The position numbers and the translations under genes were made by a program. From the NCBI GenBank assembly GCA_004380135.1, contig QXCR01000017.1, positions 230,010 through 294,009 on the forward strand: a DNA stretch of 64,000 nt, given 5' to 3'. Source of the stretch: Stemphylium vesicarium. Taxonomy: Eukaryota > Ascomycota > Dothideomycetes > Pleosporales > Pleosporaceae. The notes under the pieces are model-generated. The model had not been told where the DNA came from. It did no database searches and saw only the letters and a list, made by a program, of their open reading frames with translations. This document shows, one piece after another, positions 1-9,575 of this stretch. How positions within the stretch are numbered: position 1 is the stretch's first letter; each line of letters begins with the position of its first letter.

Positions 1-576
1 TAAGCTGTTCAACTTCTCTTTACTGCTGTCACAGGTATTCATGACCTGCGATCCAACCTAAGATGGTTCGGGATCTTTGAGTATACCTCAAACAACGAAT
101 ACTACAGAGCCGAGAACCCTGGAAATCACGGGGTGATATCCTCTCTGGGAGGCCACTAGTCGACACGGAAGGTAGGTATAGGACCTAGCGCAGTGTCACC
201 GTTTGGCTGACTTGCATCGTCAACGCTACAGGAGAGTGGCATGTGGTCAAACCCATCACATCACCTAAGCACTTTAGTATGTTCAACTCGCCAGCAACAA
301 CGATGTCACGACCCAGAATAATTGACAGGTCACTGTGTGCCAGATTTTAGCAGTGATGGCTTAAACATGTTAGATGTGTCCACACCCGGAGGGTTGATAC
401 CAACACAGGCTTGGCCAAGCCAAGCAGCTGCCACTGAGTTCGCCTATTTACACGCATATGAACGAGCGACTGTGACGATTTATTCGCCAATATGACACTT
501 CCAGACCCTTAAGAAACCCGCTTTTGTACGCTGTCTTCCATTGCACTGTGCGAACGGCTCACGCATGAACTGTCAC
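1..576. other. Left-edge intergenic sequence
   Basis: I see no convincing coding sequence, RNA gene or repeat here. It lies downstream of the stop of the truncated GH7 gene on the minus strand. Confidence 0.5.
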
Positions 577-1182
577 CTAACCAAAGGTCGAGTTCAGTGG
601 CCAGAACTTGATGTTGCTATACGTATCTGTAGCATCTGGAGACTGGTTTTCAACATCGGATGGCACGCCACTGGTCGTCTCACACTCTCCTCTGCCCGTT
701 TCCAGGTCGGCGTCCGGGTTTTTGTCGGTGGGATAGGTGGAATCTAGCCAAAGCATGTTGCTGTGATGGTCATCCCACAAACTCATTACAAGAAACATTC
801 CATTAGCGAGAGCTTTAGCCATGTTCACCATGCCGCCCTTGTCTTTGAATGTGCATGTATCGTCAAACACAGCTTTCTGCTGGTCGCAGAACTTTGTGGT
901 GATGGAATTGCCGTCGACGCCTGGAATGGCTGATGCGGGCTGAGCGATTATTTTGCCACCCTGAACGTAGAAACGCTTGATTTCCATGTCTGCGCCGGTC
1001 CCAATGAATTGTGTGACGACCGTGAACTTCTTGGAAGTGTCGACTCTCTTGCCTTTGCCATAAAAGCCTTTGACACCCATGCGGTAGCTGTTAAAGTCGC
1101 AACCATCGGGGTCACAGATGCCGGCATATCGATTGGCAGAGTAGGTACCACCGCAGCCGAAAAAGCACGCGCCGAAGCTCAA
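577..1182 (-). pseudogene. 5'-truncated GH7 cellobiohydrolase remnant
   Basis: The 201 codons match the C-terminal half of glycoside hydrolase family 7 cellobiohydrolases, secreted enzymes that cut cellulose from chain ends. Family landmarks in order are CGGTYS, the CDPDGCDFN block, FTVVTQF, GNSITT, FC-x2-QK, MVLVMSLWDD-like, MLWLDS-YPTD, SGVPSDVE and the terminal NIKF-x-P-x-NSTFG. A complete enzyme is about 440-460 residues. The N-terminal half, including the signal peptide and the catalytic E-x-D-x-x-E motif that lies upstream of CGGTYS, is not found in any frame at 1183-1900. The retained part has no internal stop or frameshift, so the truncation looks recent or the upstream part was displaced. 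There is no cellulose-binding module after the catalytic domain. It cannot be an active cellulase as it stands; the first ATG is probably fortuitous. Confidence 0.8.
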
Positions 1183-1803
1183 TGCCGGAAGCTGGGCATA
1201 ACAGGCGGTGGCATCATCGCGCTGGTATTGGTCGATGTTTTGCCCCTTATATATGGTAGTCGGGCGTGGTTAGTTGTCCATTTGGGCCCGGCCACTCCTG
1301 CGCCTATATTCGTCTTTCCCTCGAAGGCATCACGTCACCTAGCTGGGTGGCAGAAGCTATGTCAATAGTAGTGCCAAGGTTGCGAGGATGGCTCCCATGA
1401 TACCGGCATGGCCAACGGCGAACCAAAAGGCTGTTGTGAGATTGCGCTCAGAAGCATTGCTCAAAGCCTGTGGGGTGAGTAAGGATTCCCCGCTTCTTCG
1501 GTCGGAGAGATATTTCATGCAGAAAGACAGCTGACTGACGTCTTGGCGGTTGCGCAAAGCCAGTAGCGAGGTGTGCAGAAATGTGGTGAGGAGGCCCCGG
1601 GGGTTCATGACGAGCGACCTCGGAAGGGTGCGACTGGCGTGCCGAGCTGAAGACAACCCCGTCCTATATCCGAATGTCCGAGTGTCGGCCGACCGCGCCA
1701 ACGCGGCGCGTGTGCCGTCTTGTCTGTTCTCAAGTCCGCCTTGTCCGACACGTTCCTCCGTCACCACGACAGCAATTAACAGCGCTGCCATCCCTGATTC
1801 GCC
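1183..1803. other. Intergenic: GH7 breakpoint and upstream region of the transcription factor
   Basis: GH7 similarity stops abruptly at about 1165-1182. On the minus strand just upstream is a TATATAAG-like stretch near 1245. A 167-codon minus frame at 1357-1860 overlaps the transcription factor start and has no recognisable domain. The stretch probably holds the promoter of the factor at 1804. Confidence 0.4.
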
Positions 1804-4370
1804 ATGTCCGTTCAAGGTGCCGAATGGATCAGCGATAGGTCGCGTGGAAACTCGCCCCAAGGGCGCGACTCACCAGATGGCCACGATGGGCCGTCGCAGC
1901 AGCGCACAAGCAAGAAGCGCAAGGTCTTATCGTGCTATGCATGTCGCAACCGCAAGATGAAATGCGACCGCGTCTTTCCTGTGTGCGGACGATGTCAAAA
2001 GACTGGGAGAGGACACGAGTGCACATACGATCCGCGCCTCCTGGAAGAGTCGCACGCCACTACATCTGCGCAGGCTGAGACCGGCGCCTCCTACATTCTG
2101 GCTGAGCAACCTGTAGACAGCGATCCGGCTGTTGACAGATCCAACACATTACGCTGGAAAGTCAGAGTTCAAGAGAGACGCATCGCTGTGCTAGAGCAGC
2201 GGCTGGCTGCTCAGCAGCTCACTAGAAATCCGTCGCAGTACGAAGACACAGTGACAGAAGAGCCTGCCATTGTAGAAGAGATGATGTTCAGAGGAAAGGG
2301 ATTCAAATCTCAGTTCCATGGTGCTACAAGTGTCATGAGCATAATCTCCATGGTACCTCTCACAAGTCATGTCCTGAATCAATGTGTCTCGTAAGCTGAC
2401 AATCTCGCAAGTACCATGAGCTCCAGGCTTTCACACACGAGGCCTTGAGTGTCGATCACTCAATCATGCGCGTCAAATCTGACTTCAAGACGTTCCGCGA
2501 TCGAAGGAAGAAATCTGCCAAAGAGCGCGGTACTGGAGGTCACGTTACTGACGCTGAAATATTCGCCGTACTGCCTGTGAGACGCATCCTCGACACGCAG
2601 GCTGCCCTCTATTTTCGGACATGGGAAACAAGCTACCGTATCCTGCATGAGTCGTCTTTCTGGGAGGAGTATCACGCCTTCTGGAGGAACGACTCCACGG
2701 ATAGAGATCGTGCAAGCTTCGCCGTCATGCTTTTGTTGATCATGGCCATCACAAAATGTATGGACGCGAAAGATGACGTTTTTGTCGGTGACACGACTGC
2801 CGATCGGCAAGCCGCGCACGATCTCATAGATATTTGCGAAAACTGGATCAATCTGCAACCCCGTAAGCGAGTTACGTTATCTTTCTTCCAACTGCAATGT
2901 CTGTCGTTACTCGCCAAGCGAGTCAACTGTGTCAGATTGAAACAAGATTGGGTCACTTCTGGGGATCTGCTGCGGCTTGCGTTGGCATCTGGCATGCACC
3001 GCGACCCCGTCCTGCTAGGGAATGGCACCATCTCAGTATTCGATCAGCAAATGAAGAAGCGACTGTGGATTACCGTCATGGAGCTGGAGTTACAATCGTC
3101 AGTAGAGAGCGGCCTCCAATCGGGGCTAACTGCGCTGTACTTTGACACGCCAGCGCCAGCCAATCTCGCCGACGACGCCTTTTCTATAAACACAGAACGG
3201 TTTCCTCCAGAGGAGCCTGTTGGGCACTTCACGTCAACTTCTTACCTCATTGCGAGTCTCAAATCGCTGCCACTGCGCATCCACCTCACACAGCTGCTGA
3301 ATACCCCATCCAGTGACCTCCAATACGCTGATGTCTTGCACTTCGATGCGCAGATTCGTGCAGCCATAGCTGCCCTACCCCAATGGGATGATCAGCGTGC
3401 TGCAATACCATCTGCACTTCTCCTGCTGCAGTTGCGTCAATATCTGCTTGTACTCCACAAGCCATATGCAAGATTAGCCTCCCGGAACAGCCGTTTTATG
3501 TACTCATTTACTACCTGCGTAGACACTTGCAGCTCGACAGTCACGACCCATAACGACTTATTATCAAAAGGCATCTTGTCACTCAGCAATTCTCGCAACG
3601 ACATCATCAGAGTGGGGTTGACGCTGTCCCAAGTTGTGTACCATAACTGCATTCTGAACGTCGTGAAGTCGTCTGTAGCCCCGCCTGGATCCTCGGATAC
3701 TCAGCTCGCAGGTCCTCAGACTCATTTTGCGGACCTCAGCATGACCAAGCAATGGGGTTCGCTTGACGGCACACTCTACCTGGCCGCTTTACCACGAGCG
3801 TCCTTCCTCGTCGAGACACTTTGCACGTCATCAATTGAAATCCTTGAACGCACAAGACAGATCTTCGAGCAGAAGGTCCTCCGGCTAGGAACTGGCTACA
3901 TGGAGTATTGGTTGATGTCTGCTGCGGTTGGTATGCTACCCCCTCCGCCTTCCCCCGCAACATCCATCGCCTACATCAACAATGCAAGCGATGACATTCT
4001 ATCGAGGTGCAGGAAGACACTCGATTGCTTTACAACACTAGCATTCAGGGTGTTAGCATTGCAACAAGACCCAAAGAATAGTCTGGCTTCATCACTACGT
4101 ACTACGATGGCGAGTGCATCTCCCTCTGAAGACAGGACGCCAAGTATGAATGCTGGTGGAAGTGGCGCCAAGATCGGATTCGGGATGACCCCCATGGCAT
4201 GCGAGCAATCGGGCTTCACTCCACTCAACGGCGCAGGGTCCGACGCAGGAACTGCAAGCCTGCCAAAAGATATGAATGGGTCATTCGATGCGCTACAGGA
4301 CATGCAGATTGATGCCAGCAGCTGGTCGTTCCCTGACTTTTGGGCTTTCGACCTAGGTGGTGAATTTTGA
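1804..4370 (+). CDS. Zn2Cys6 fungal-type transcription factor
   Basis: Two exons, 1804-2352 and 2412-4370, encode about 835 residues. The intron (2353-2411, GTACCT donor, CTGAC branch, CAAG acceptor) joins in phase 0 and restores the continuous segment YHELQAFTHEAL. Near residues 40-70 is a Gal4-type binuclear zinc cluster (CYAC-x6-C-x6-CGRC-x8-C), followed by basic and then coiled-coil-like sequence (RVQERRIAVLEQRLAAQQ). The middle region (LPVRRILDTQAALYFRTWE onward) looks like the fungal_trans domain found in such regulators. The C-terminus is Ser/Gly-rich and acidic, ending in a W/F/D-rich patch typical of an activation region. It acts in the nucleus on DNA; its target is not evident. Its neighbours, a Cys-rich protein and an MFS transporter, are candidate targets by proximity only. 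Confidence 0.9.
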
Positions 4371-4617
4371 TGTACCCCGAAAAGAGTACTAAGTACGGAC
4401 CAGTTAGATGTTCTGGAGATCCTGATGAGCGGCAACTTCCATCACTCATCTCGTGAGGATTGACGGGCACTCTATCACCTGGATTGTATATCAAAGCATG
4501 TGTTTCAATCTCCAATCGTGCGCGGAATCTTGTTATCTTTTAACTAGGCTCTCGGTAACTGCCTCCACAAACGCCACGAGACATTACTCACACCCATTAG
4601 TTTCACGGTTATCCTTC

Positions 4618-5194
4618 TCATCCCTTGTGTACACCTGTCTCGTTATGTGCGTTTTTCAGTCCTGTACAGTCAGTACAGTTGTAGCAACTACACCAATTAG
4701 TCTTCTTCTTCGAGCTTTGTTTTGTCGGTAGCTTTATGGTACCGATTTTTGGACATACTCTACACAATCTGTACAGTCTGTGCAATTGCGACATCCTTCA
4801 CAACCTTTGCACCCAGTGCAATTCTTGCATCTGCTGCTGTCCTCGCAATCGGTACAGTTTTGACAAGAGGTGCAATCTTCACAGCGCGTACAATTGCGGC
4901 ACCCGGTGCAATCTGATCCATTGTCAGAGGGTTTTTCGATTTGACAGCAGCTGTATTTGGGTCTGAGACGGTAGTATACCACGGCCTTGAAGATGATCAA
5001 GGATGGCTTACTTTTACAATCTACACAATTCTGACCTGATAACGCGGCGGCATGATTAGCTCTCGATCAGCGAACGATTAGCTGTAGAATTTCAGCATAC
5101 AATCTTCACATCCCGTGCAATTTGTATTGTTGCGATTCCCCTCTTGGGGGCGTACAGTAGGCAGAACGCGAAGCGTTGATCCGCAGCCACCCAT
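4618..5194 (-). CDS. 113-aa cysteine-triplet repeat protein (four exons), function unknown
   Basis: Four minus-strand exons, 5101-5194, 5012-5035 (only 24 nt), 4759-4912 and 4618-4687, join through introns of 65, 99 and 71 bp. The donors are GTATGC, GTAAGC and GTATGT; the acceptors end ATCAG, GATCAG and GTGTAG, with CTAAT/CTGAC branch candidates. The spliced frame opens at ATG 5194 and stops at 4618. The protein starts MGGCGS, and from residue 26 to 98 every third residue is Cys (24 Cys in 25 slots; slot 65 is Ser). Spacer pairs are mostly NC-T, ED, TD, TG, RN and QN, as in NCTGCEDCQNC. A 15-residue tail without Cys follows. I know no family with this exact layout; metal or cluster binding is a guess. 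MGGCGS fits an N-myristoylation signal with a palmitoylatable Cys4, and no secretion signal is seen. That the triplet register survives three splice junctions in different phases strongly supports a real gene. Confidence 0.85.
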
Positions 5195-5996
5195 GTTGGA
5201 ACACTGGTAATTGCAGCAAACTAGGTTGTTGATATGGAAAGACAGGCAAAATCGGGGAACGGAATGCCAGATGGCAAGAATGTGATGGTGAGGTCTGGAA
5301 AAAGGTTGTTGAGCGACTTTCTATGTGAGTAATGGCGTTCTCAGCGCATGGGGTGGGTTATGCATCGGCGACGTCATGTCTGACCACCATGCAACCGTCA
5401 TCAAGGGCGACAAAGCGCGGTTGACTGATCATTGGAGGACCTACACACAGGGTCTACAATCAGGGTCCGTCGCGTTCAATGAGTCGCTTATCGCAAGTTT
5501 AATCATGAAAGACTCTAGGTACAAGAGACGACAAGATCATTGTCACATGTGCGCGACCCAGCTCTCTCTGCGAGTCCGTCCCAGGCTAGCCGAGTCCGCT
5601 GCTGTAGCCCACTAATTCCTCCAGAGCAACAGCCGGTTCCAGAACTAGATTTCCCAGCTCAAATACGTCGTGACTTGGCTGTGCCGGGAAATGTAGGTTA
5701 CGAGAAGCGGTATTTGACGATGATGACCAAGTCTTGCGTGATTGTCGGAAAAACTACCGGCCCCACAAGCTGGCAGCCACATTCCGCATCATTGGATCGC
5801 GTCTTGCACCGACTCCGCGCTTACTTGCATCCGGCAGCGATGAGCGTTTGGCTTTACGTTATTTCCGGAAATCGTCATGCATCTATTTTGTATTTCTGCG
5901 AGGTGCAGCACCTTGGTAAGGCATGTTGCCTCGTGCCGCCTCCCCCTATAGCTCTTCACCCCTTACCCAGAGCATGCCAGGTACGAGTGACCAGCA
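5195..5996. other. Divergent promoter region
   Basis: The 802 bp separate the start of the Cys-triplet gene (minus) from the MFS transporter start (plus). Short frames here have no recognisable content, so I read it as a shared upstream region. Confidence 0.45.
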
Positions 5997-7445
5997 ATGA
6001 TGACAGCTCAGCGGATTGAAACCGAGAAGAGCCACGACGAGGCCACCCATGTCAATACCAACACTGATGCGGAGCGCAATCACCTACAGCTGTGGCCTGC
6101 CACGCCAGAAGCTGAGATTCAACAGCCCGCACAAGAAAGCGACGCCGGATTTCAGCTTGCACAACAGACCAGTGTCAAGTCGCCCCAACCCGCGCTTGCA
6201 CGAGTACTCTCGCGCCGCTCTGCAGTATCTTTTGATCCCGGCCCAGCCCCCGACGGTGGCGTCACAGCCTGGGTGCAAGTTCTTTGTACTCATTTGACAA
6301 TATTGAGCACCTTTGGCTTCTTCACCTCATTTGGCGTCTATCAGACCTACTACGAGAACACCCTTGGCATAGCGCCGTCTACGATCTCTTGGATCGGCTC
6401 CATTCAGGTCTTCCTCCTCTTCTTCCTCGGTACATTTACCGGACGCGCCACGGACGCCGGTCTTTTTCGCCCCGTTTACATTACCGGTTCATGCTTCCAA
6501 TTGCTCGGCATCTTCACTTTGGCGGAATCTAGGAGCGTTTGGCAGGTCTTCCTCTCCCAGGGCGTGTGTCTGGGTATCGCGAACGGCCTGCAATTCTGCC
6601 CCTCCATGGCTCTGGTATCAACCTATTTCGTCAAGCGTCGCGCCTTCGCACTTGGCTTCACGGCCCTGGGTTCTTGCACAGGGGGCGTCATCTTCCCCGT
6701 CATTGTCCAACAATGTCTACCTAACTTGGGCTTCCCGTGGACCATTCGCATCATCGGGTTTATAATGCTAGTCGTAAACATGACTACGATTGCTCTGTAT
6801 CGTACGCGCCTTCCACCGCGGAAGACGGGCCCCTTGGTCGACTGGGCAAGCTTCAAGGAATTACCCTACACCCTATACTGCGCTGGCGCTTTCTTCAGTT
6901 TCTGGGGCTTGTATTTTGCCTTCTTCTATATCGGAAGTTATGCGCGTAACGTTCTCGGCGCTACTTATCAGCAAAGCATCAACCTACTCCTGGTTCAGGT
7001 CTGCATGGGTTTCTTCTTCCGCTTGCTACCTACCTACTATGCTGACAAAATTGGGGGCTTGAACGTACTGATTCCTTTTGCCTTCATCTGTGGAGTTATG
7101 ATGTTTGCATGGATTGGCATAAAGTCAATTGGTACCTTGTATGTCTTTGCCGTCATATATGGTAGTGGAAGTGCTGTCATTCAAGCCCTGTGGCCCGCCG
7201 TCATCGGGAACATGAGTCGTGAAAGGGATTTAAAGAAGGCGGGGGTAAGAATGGGCATGGCATTCACTGTCGTTAGCGTGTCCAGTTTCACAGGCCCACC
7301 GCTAGCTGGTGCTCTCATTCAAAGTCACCATGGCAATTATACATATGCGAACATTTGGGCGGGCCTGTCATTTTTTGTTGGGGGGATCCTACTTGTGGCC
7401 ACAAGGGTGGCTCTTGTGGGATGGGACTGGAAAGCGAAAGTATAG
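5997..7445 (+). CDS. MFS transporter, monocarboxylate (MCT)-like
   Basis: A single exon of 482 codons. A polar N-terminal tail of about 85 residues ends at DGGVTAWVQV, the usual entry into the first membrane helix of fungal MCT-like members of the major facilitator superfamily. About twelve hydrophobic segments follow, with family features such as FGVYQTYYE, ISWIGSIQ and the short loop FTGRATD between helices 2 and 3. It should sit in the plasma or an organelle membrane and move small organic acids or similar solutes by proton coupling; many fungal members have no known substrate and some export secondary metabolites. The start at 5997 (ATGATG) is the first in frame. Its stop lies only 22 bp from the stop of the convergent SNG1-like gene. 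Confidence 0.9.
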   Translation: MMTAQRIETEKSHDEATHVNTNTDAERNHLQLWPATPEAEIQQPAQESDAGFQLAQQTSVKSPQPALARVLSRRSAVSFDPGPAPDGGVTAWVQVLCTHLTILSTFGFFTSFGVYQTYYENTLGIAPSTISWIGSIQVFLLFFLGTFTGRATDAGLFRPVYITGSCFQLLGIFTLAESRSVWQVFLSQGVCLGIANGLQFCPSMALVSTYFVKRRAFALGFTALGSCTGGVIFPVIVQQCLPNLGFPWTIRIIGFIMLVVNMTTIALYRTRLPPRKTGPLVDWASFKELPYTLYCAGAFFSFWGLYFAFFYIGSYARNVLGATYQQSINLLLVQVCMGFFFRLLPTYYADKIGGLNVLIPFAFICGVMMFAWIGIKSIGTLYVFAVIYGSGSAVIQALWPAVIGNMSRERDLKKAGVRMGMAFTVVSVSSFTGPPLAGALIQSHHGNYTYANIWAGLSFFVGGILLVATRVALVGWDWKAKV

Positions 7446-7467
7446 TGGCAATGACCACGTCGTCCTT

Positions 7468-9117
7468 TCATCTTCTACTTCCGATCGTGGTGATCCTAGC
7501 CAAGAGGCCGGGGTCTTCGTTCGCCTTATCCATTTTCGCCTTCCATTCTGTATCAGCCTTAATGGCCTTGTTCTTTGTCCTTGTAGTATTCCATCGCATG
7601 TAATAGCAACAAAGCGGGAAGAGACCTGTGCCGATCACAACCCAAGCGAACAGTATGCCAAAGTTGAGGCCCACGCGGGGATGCAGATCGAACAAAGTAG
7701 AGCGTGTCAGCTCGACAATGTTATGCATAGGCCAAGCATATCCCCAGTAGTAGAAGTCCGGCGCCAGGTCGAGGGCGTAAAAGCCAGTGGCGACATTACT
7801 GATGACCCAGAAGATGAGCCACAGAGCTGTCCATGGCGTCCCGAGTAGCATAGCCATATTTTCGCTCGCAAGCCCAAAGGCAGTCATGCCAACCCAGTTG
7901 CCCATCCAATATACCACAAAGGTTCCATAGCCATAAGCATTTGGGTTCTCGGCGGATTGGTAGTGTGTCGTTGGCGACCTGTTCAGGGGCAAGAGAAAGG
8001 CGAGACCCACAAAAGAGTAGATGAGCGAGAGGAGGAAGTATGACGCAACAGTCGCAGTGTAGCGCCACACTATGAGCTGATGGAAATGTAACGGTGGGTG
8101 GCCCTTGGGGGATAGGTACTTTAGGTGTATGGGTAAAAAGAACGTAAAGCTGAAGAAGGATATGATGATGAGGTAGATCAATCCGATGCTGACAGCCGGA
8201 GTAGCGATGGGCGGGCCGAAAGGTCGTAAGTCATAAATGGTGAAGTCGATACCGGGAGATATGGCCTGTGGTGAAATTTCTAGGTGCATATCGTTGACAG
8301 AGACACCATTCTCAAGTAAATGAGCGATCCATGATCGGCCAAACTCATTCATGACTCGCTTCTGGAAAAGGCTCATACTCGGCAAAATGTATGAGGCAAT
8401 TGTGGTTTGATCCCGTGCCGTATTGAGAGTGATTTCACAGGCATCGAGCGGATCGTAGCTCGCATTGCCTTGGCCGACTGCTGCCTCAAGTATGGCAGTA
8501 GCACCAGGGTTTATGATGATGGAAGCCCAGGCTTTGAAGTCATATATGCTTTCGCGAACCTTGAGAGGGTCGTTGTCGAAGTCTCCGGGCGAGGCGAAAG
8601 CGTACCCAGGCACCATGCCCCCGTCATTCATCATGTTTCGAACGGTCTGTGTGACGAAGGGCCCAACGAATGGAGTGATGTTGGTGTAAGGTGGCTGACC
8701 ATCAAAATCCACAACCCAAATGTTCAGTTTCTCGATGCGTTTGTCTTGGCCGAATAGCGCGCCCCAAAAGAGGCAAAGACATGTCATGATGGCGAGGGCG
8801 AGAATGAGATTGGTGCGGAACCAGAGCTTGAGAACATGCAGCCGAACACCAGCCATGGACCAGTGCCAAAAGCCGACGGGCACCTGTCGATGGTTGCTAT
8901 GGGTCGTGTCTCGCTGCAGTGGTCGAGGCCTGCTTGGAGGGAGCATGGTGCTGTCCGTCGTTTCATGGCGGTCACTAGCACGACGCCCTTGTGATGTAGC
9001 GATCTCAGTCGAGCCTAGAACTCGTTCGCTGATGTCCGAGTCGCTGTTTGAGCGGGAACCTTGGCCGTGGTGGAAGTAGTGCGGTGCAATCTGACATCCA
9101 AGAGTCGGCGCTGACAT
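7468..9117 (-). CDS. SNG1/DUF3533-family membrane protein
   Basis: A single exon of 549 codons. After a polar N-terminus of about 85 residues, a first membrane helix (residues about 95-118, LILALAIMTCLCLFWGALFG) leads into a large extracytoplasmic region with the VVDFDG and YNITPFVGP-like motifs of the family. The C-terminal third holds about five more hydrophobic helices. This matches DUF3533 proteins such as yeast Sng1, linked to resistance to nitrosoguanidine and other drugs through plasma membrane changes. Start 9117 is the first ATG. It converges on the MFS gene with 22 bp between stops, so their 3' ends may overlap in the transcripts. The biochemical role of the family is not settled. 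Confidence 0.85.
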   Translation of the reverse strand: MSAPTLGCQIAPHYFHHGQGSRSNSDSDISERVLGSTEIATSQGRRASDRHETTDSTMLPPSRPRPLQRDTTHSNHRQVPVGFWHWSMAGVRLHVLKLWFRTNLILALAIMTCLCLFWGALFGQDKRIEKLNIWVVDFDGQPPYTNITPFVGPFVTQTVRNMMNDGGMVPGYAFASPGDFDNDPLKVRESIYDFKAWASIIINPGATAILEAAVGQGNASYDPLDACEITLNTARDQTTIASYILPSMSLFQKRVMNEFGRSWIAHLLENGVSVNDMHLEISPQAISPGIDFTIYDLRPFGPPIATPAVSIGLIYLIIISFFSFTFFLPIHLKYLSPKGHPPLHFHQLIVWRYTATVASYFLLSLIYSFVGLAFLLPLNRSPTTHYQSAENPNAYGYGTFVVYWMGNWVGMTAFGLASENMAMLLGTPWTALWLIFWVISNVATGFYALDLAPDFYYWGYAWPMHNIVELTRSTLFDLHPRVGLNFGILFAWVVIGTGLFPLCCYYMRWNTTRTKNKAIKADTEWKAKMDKANEDPGLLARITTIGSRR

Positions 9118-9575
9118 GTTGAACCGTGCAGGCAGAGGAATTAGACATTCGTGGCAGTCGATATGTATCTAAGAGGTCGCGCGAAGTGTGACATGATGCT
9201 GCCAGAGCATGCTGACTGAGCTGTACTAAAAGCGCGCTAAAGGTGAAAGGCAAGTTTCATTGGACGCCTACGCGTGGGGCGCGATGATGGGTGAATGCTA
9301 GGTAAGCTCCGAAGCTGTAGCCAATGTCTGCATGGCGACGACAGCACGACTCGCACCGTCGTCAAACATGCATTGATGCGAAACATGGACACAGAAAAGG
9401 CCTTGAAGCCTTGCAAGAGTGTCATCTGCTGGAATTGCTGACATAAGCGCATCAGCACGTGCCGGAGCGCGACAGAGCCCGCTGCTGGTCACGACAATTC
9501 AGCATGACGCGCCGCAACACAAGCCGTCGCGTCGGATGCGCCGCAGACTAGTCGATAAATCAACACGCGCTGGCA
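9118..9575. other. Divergent promoter region
   Basis: A 458-bp spacer between the SNG1-like gene (minus) and the chromodomain gene (plus). No coding frame of interest was seen. Confidence 0.4.

Noticed and set aside
1357..1860. 167-codon minus-strand frame upstream of the transcription factor, with a hydrophobic C-terminus
   Set aside because: No domain, overlaps the factor's first exon, and does not continue the GH7 protein.
4722..4966. Plus-strand frames rich in Thr/Ala/Ile or Cys/Asn
   Set aside because: They are the reverse complement of the Cys-triplet repeat; the minus-strand spliced frame explains the periodicity.
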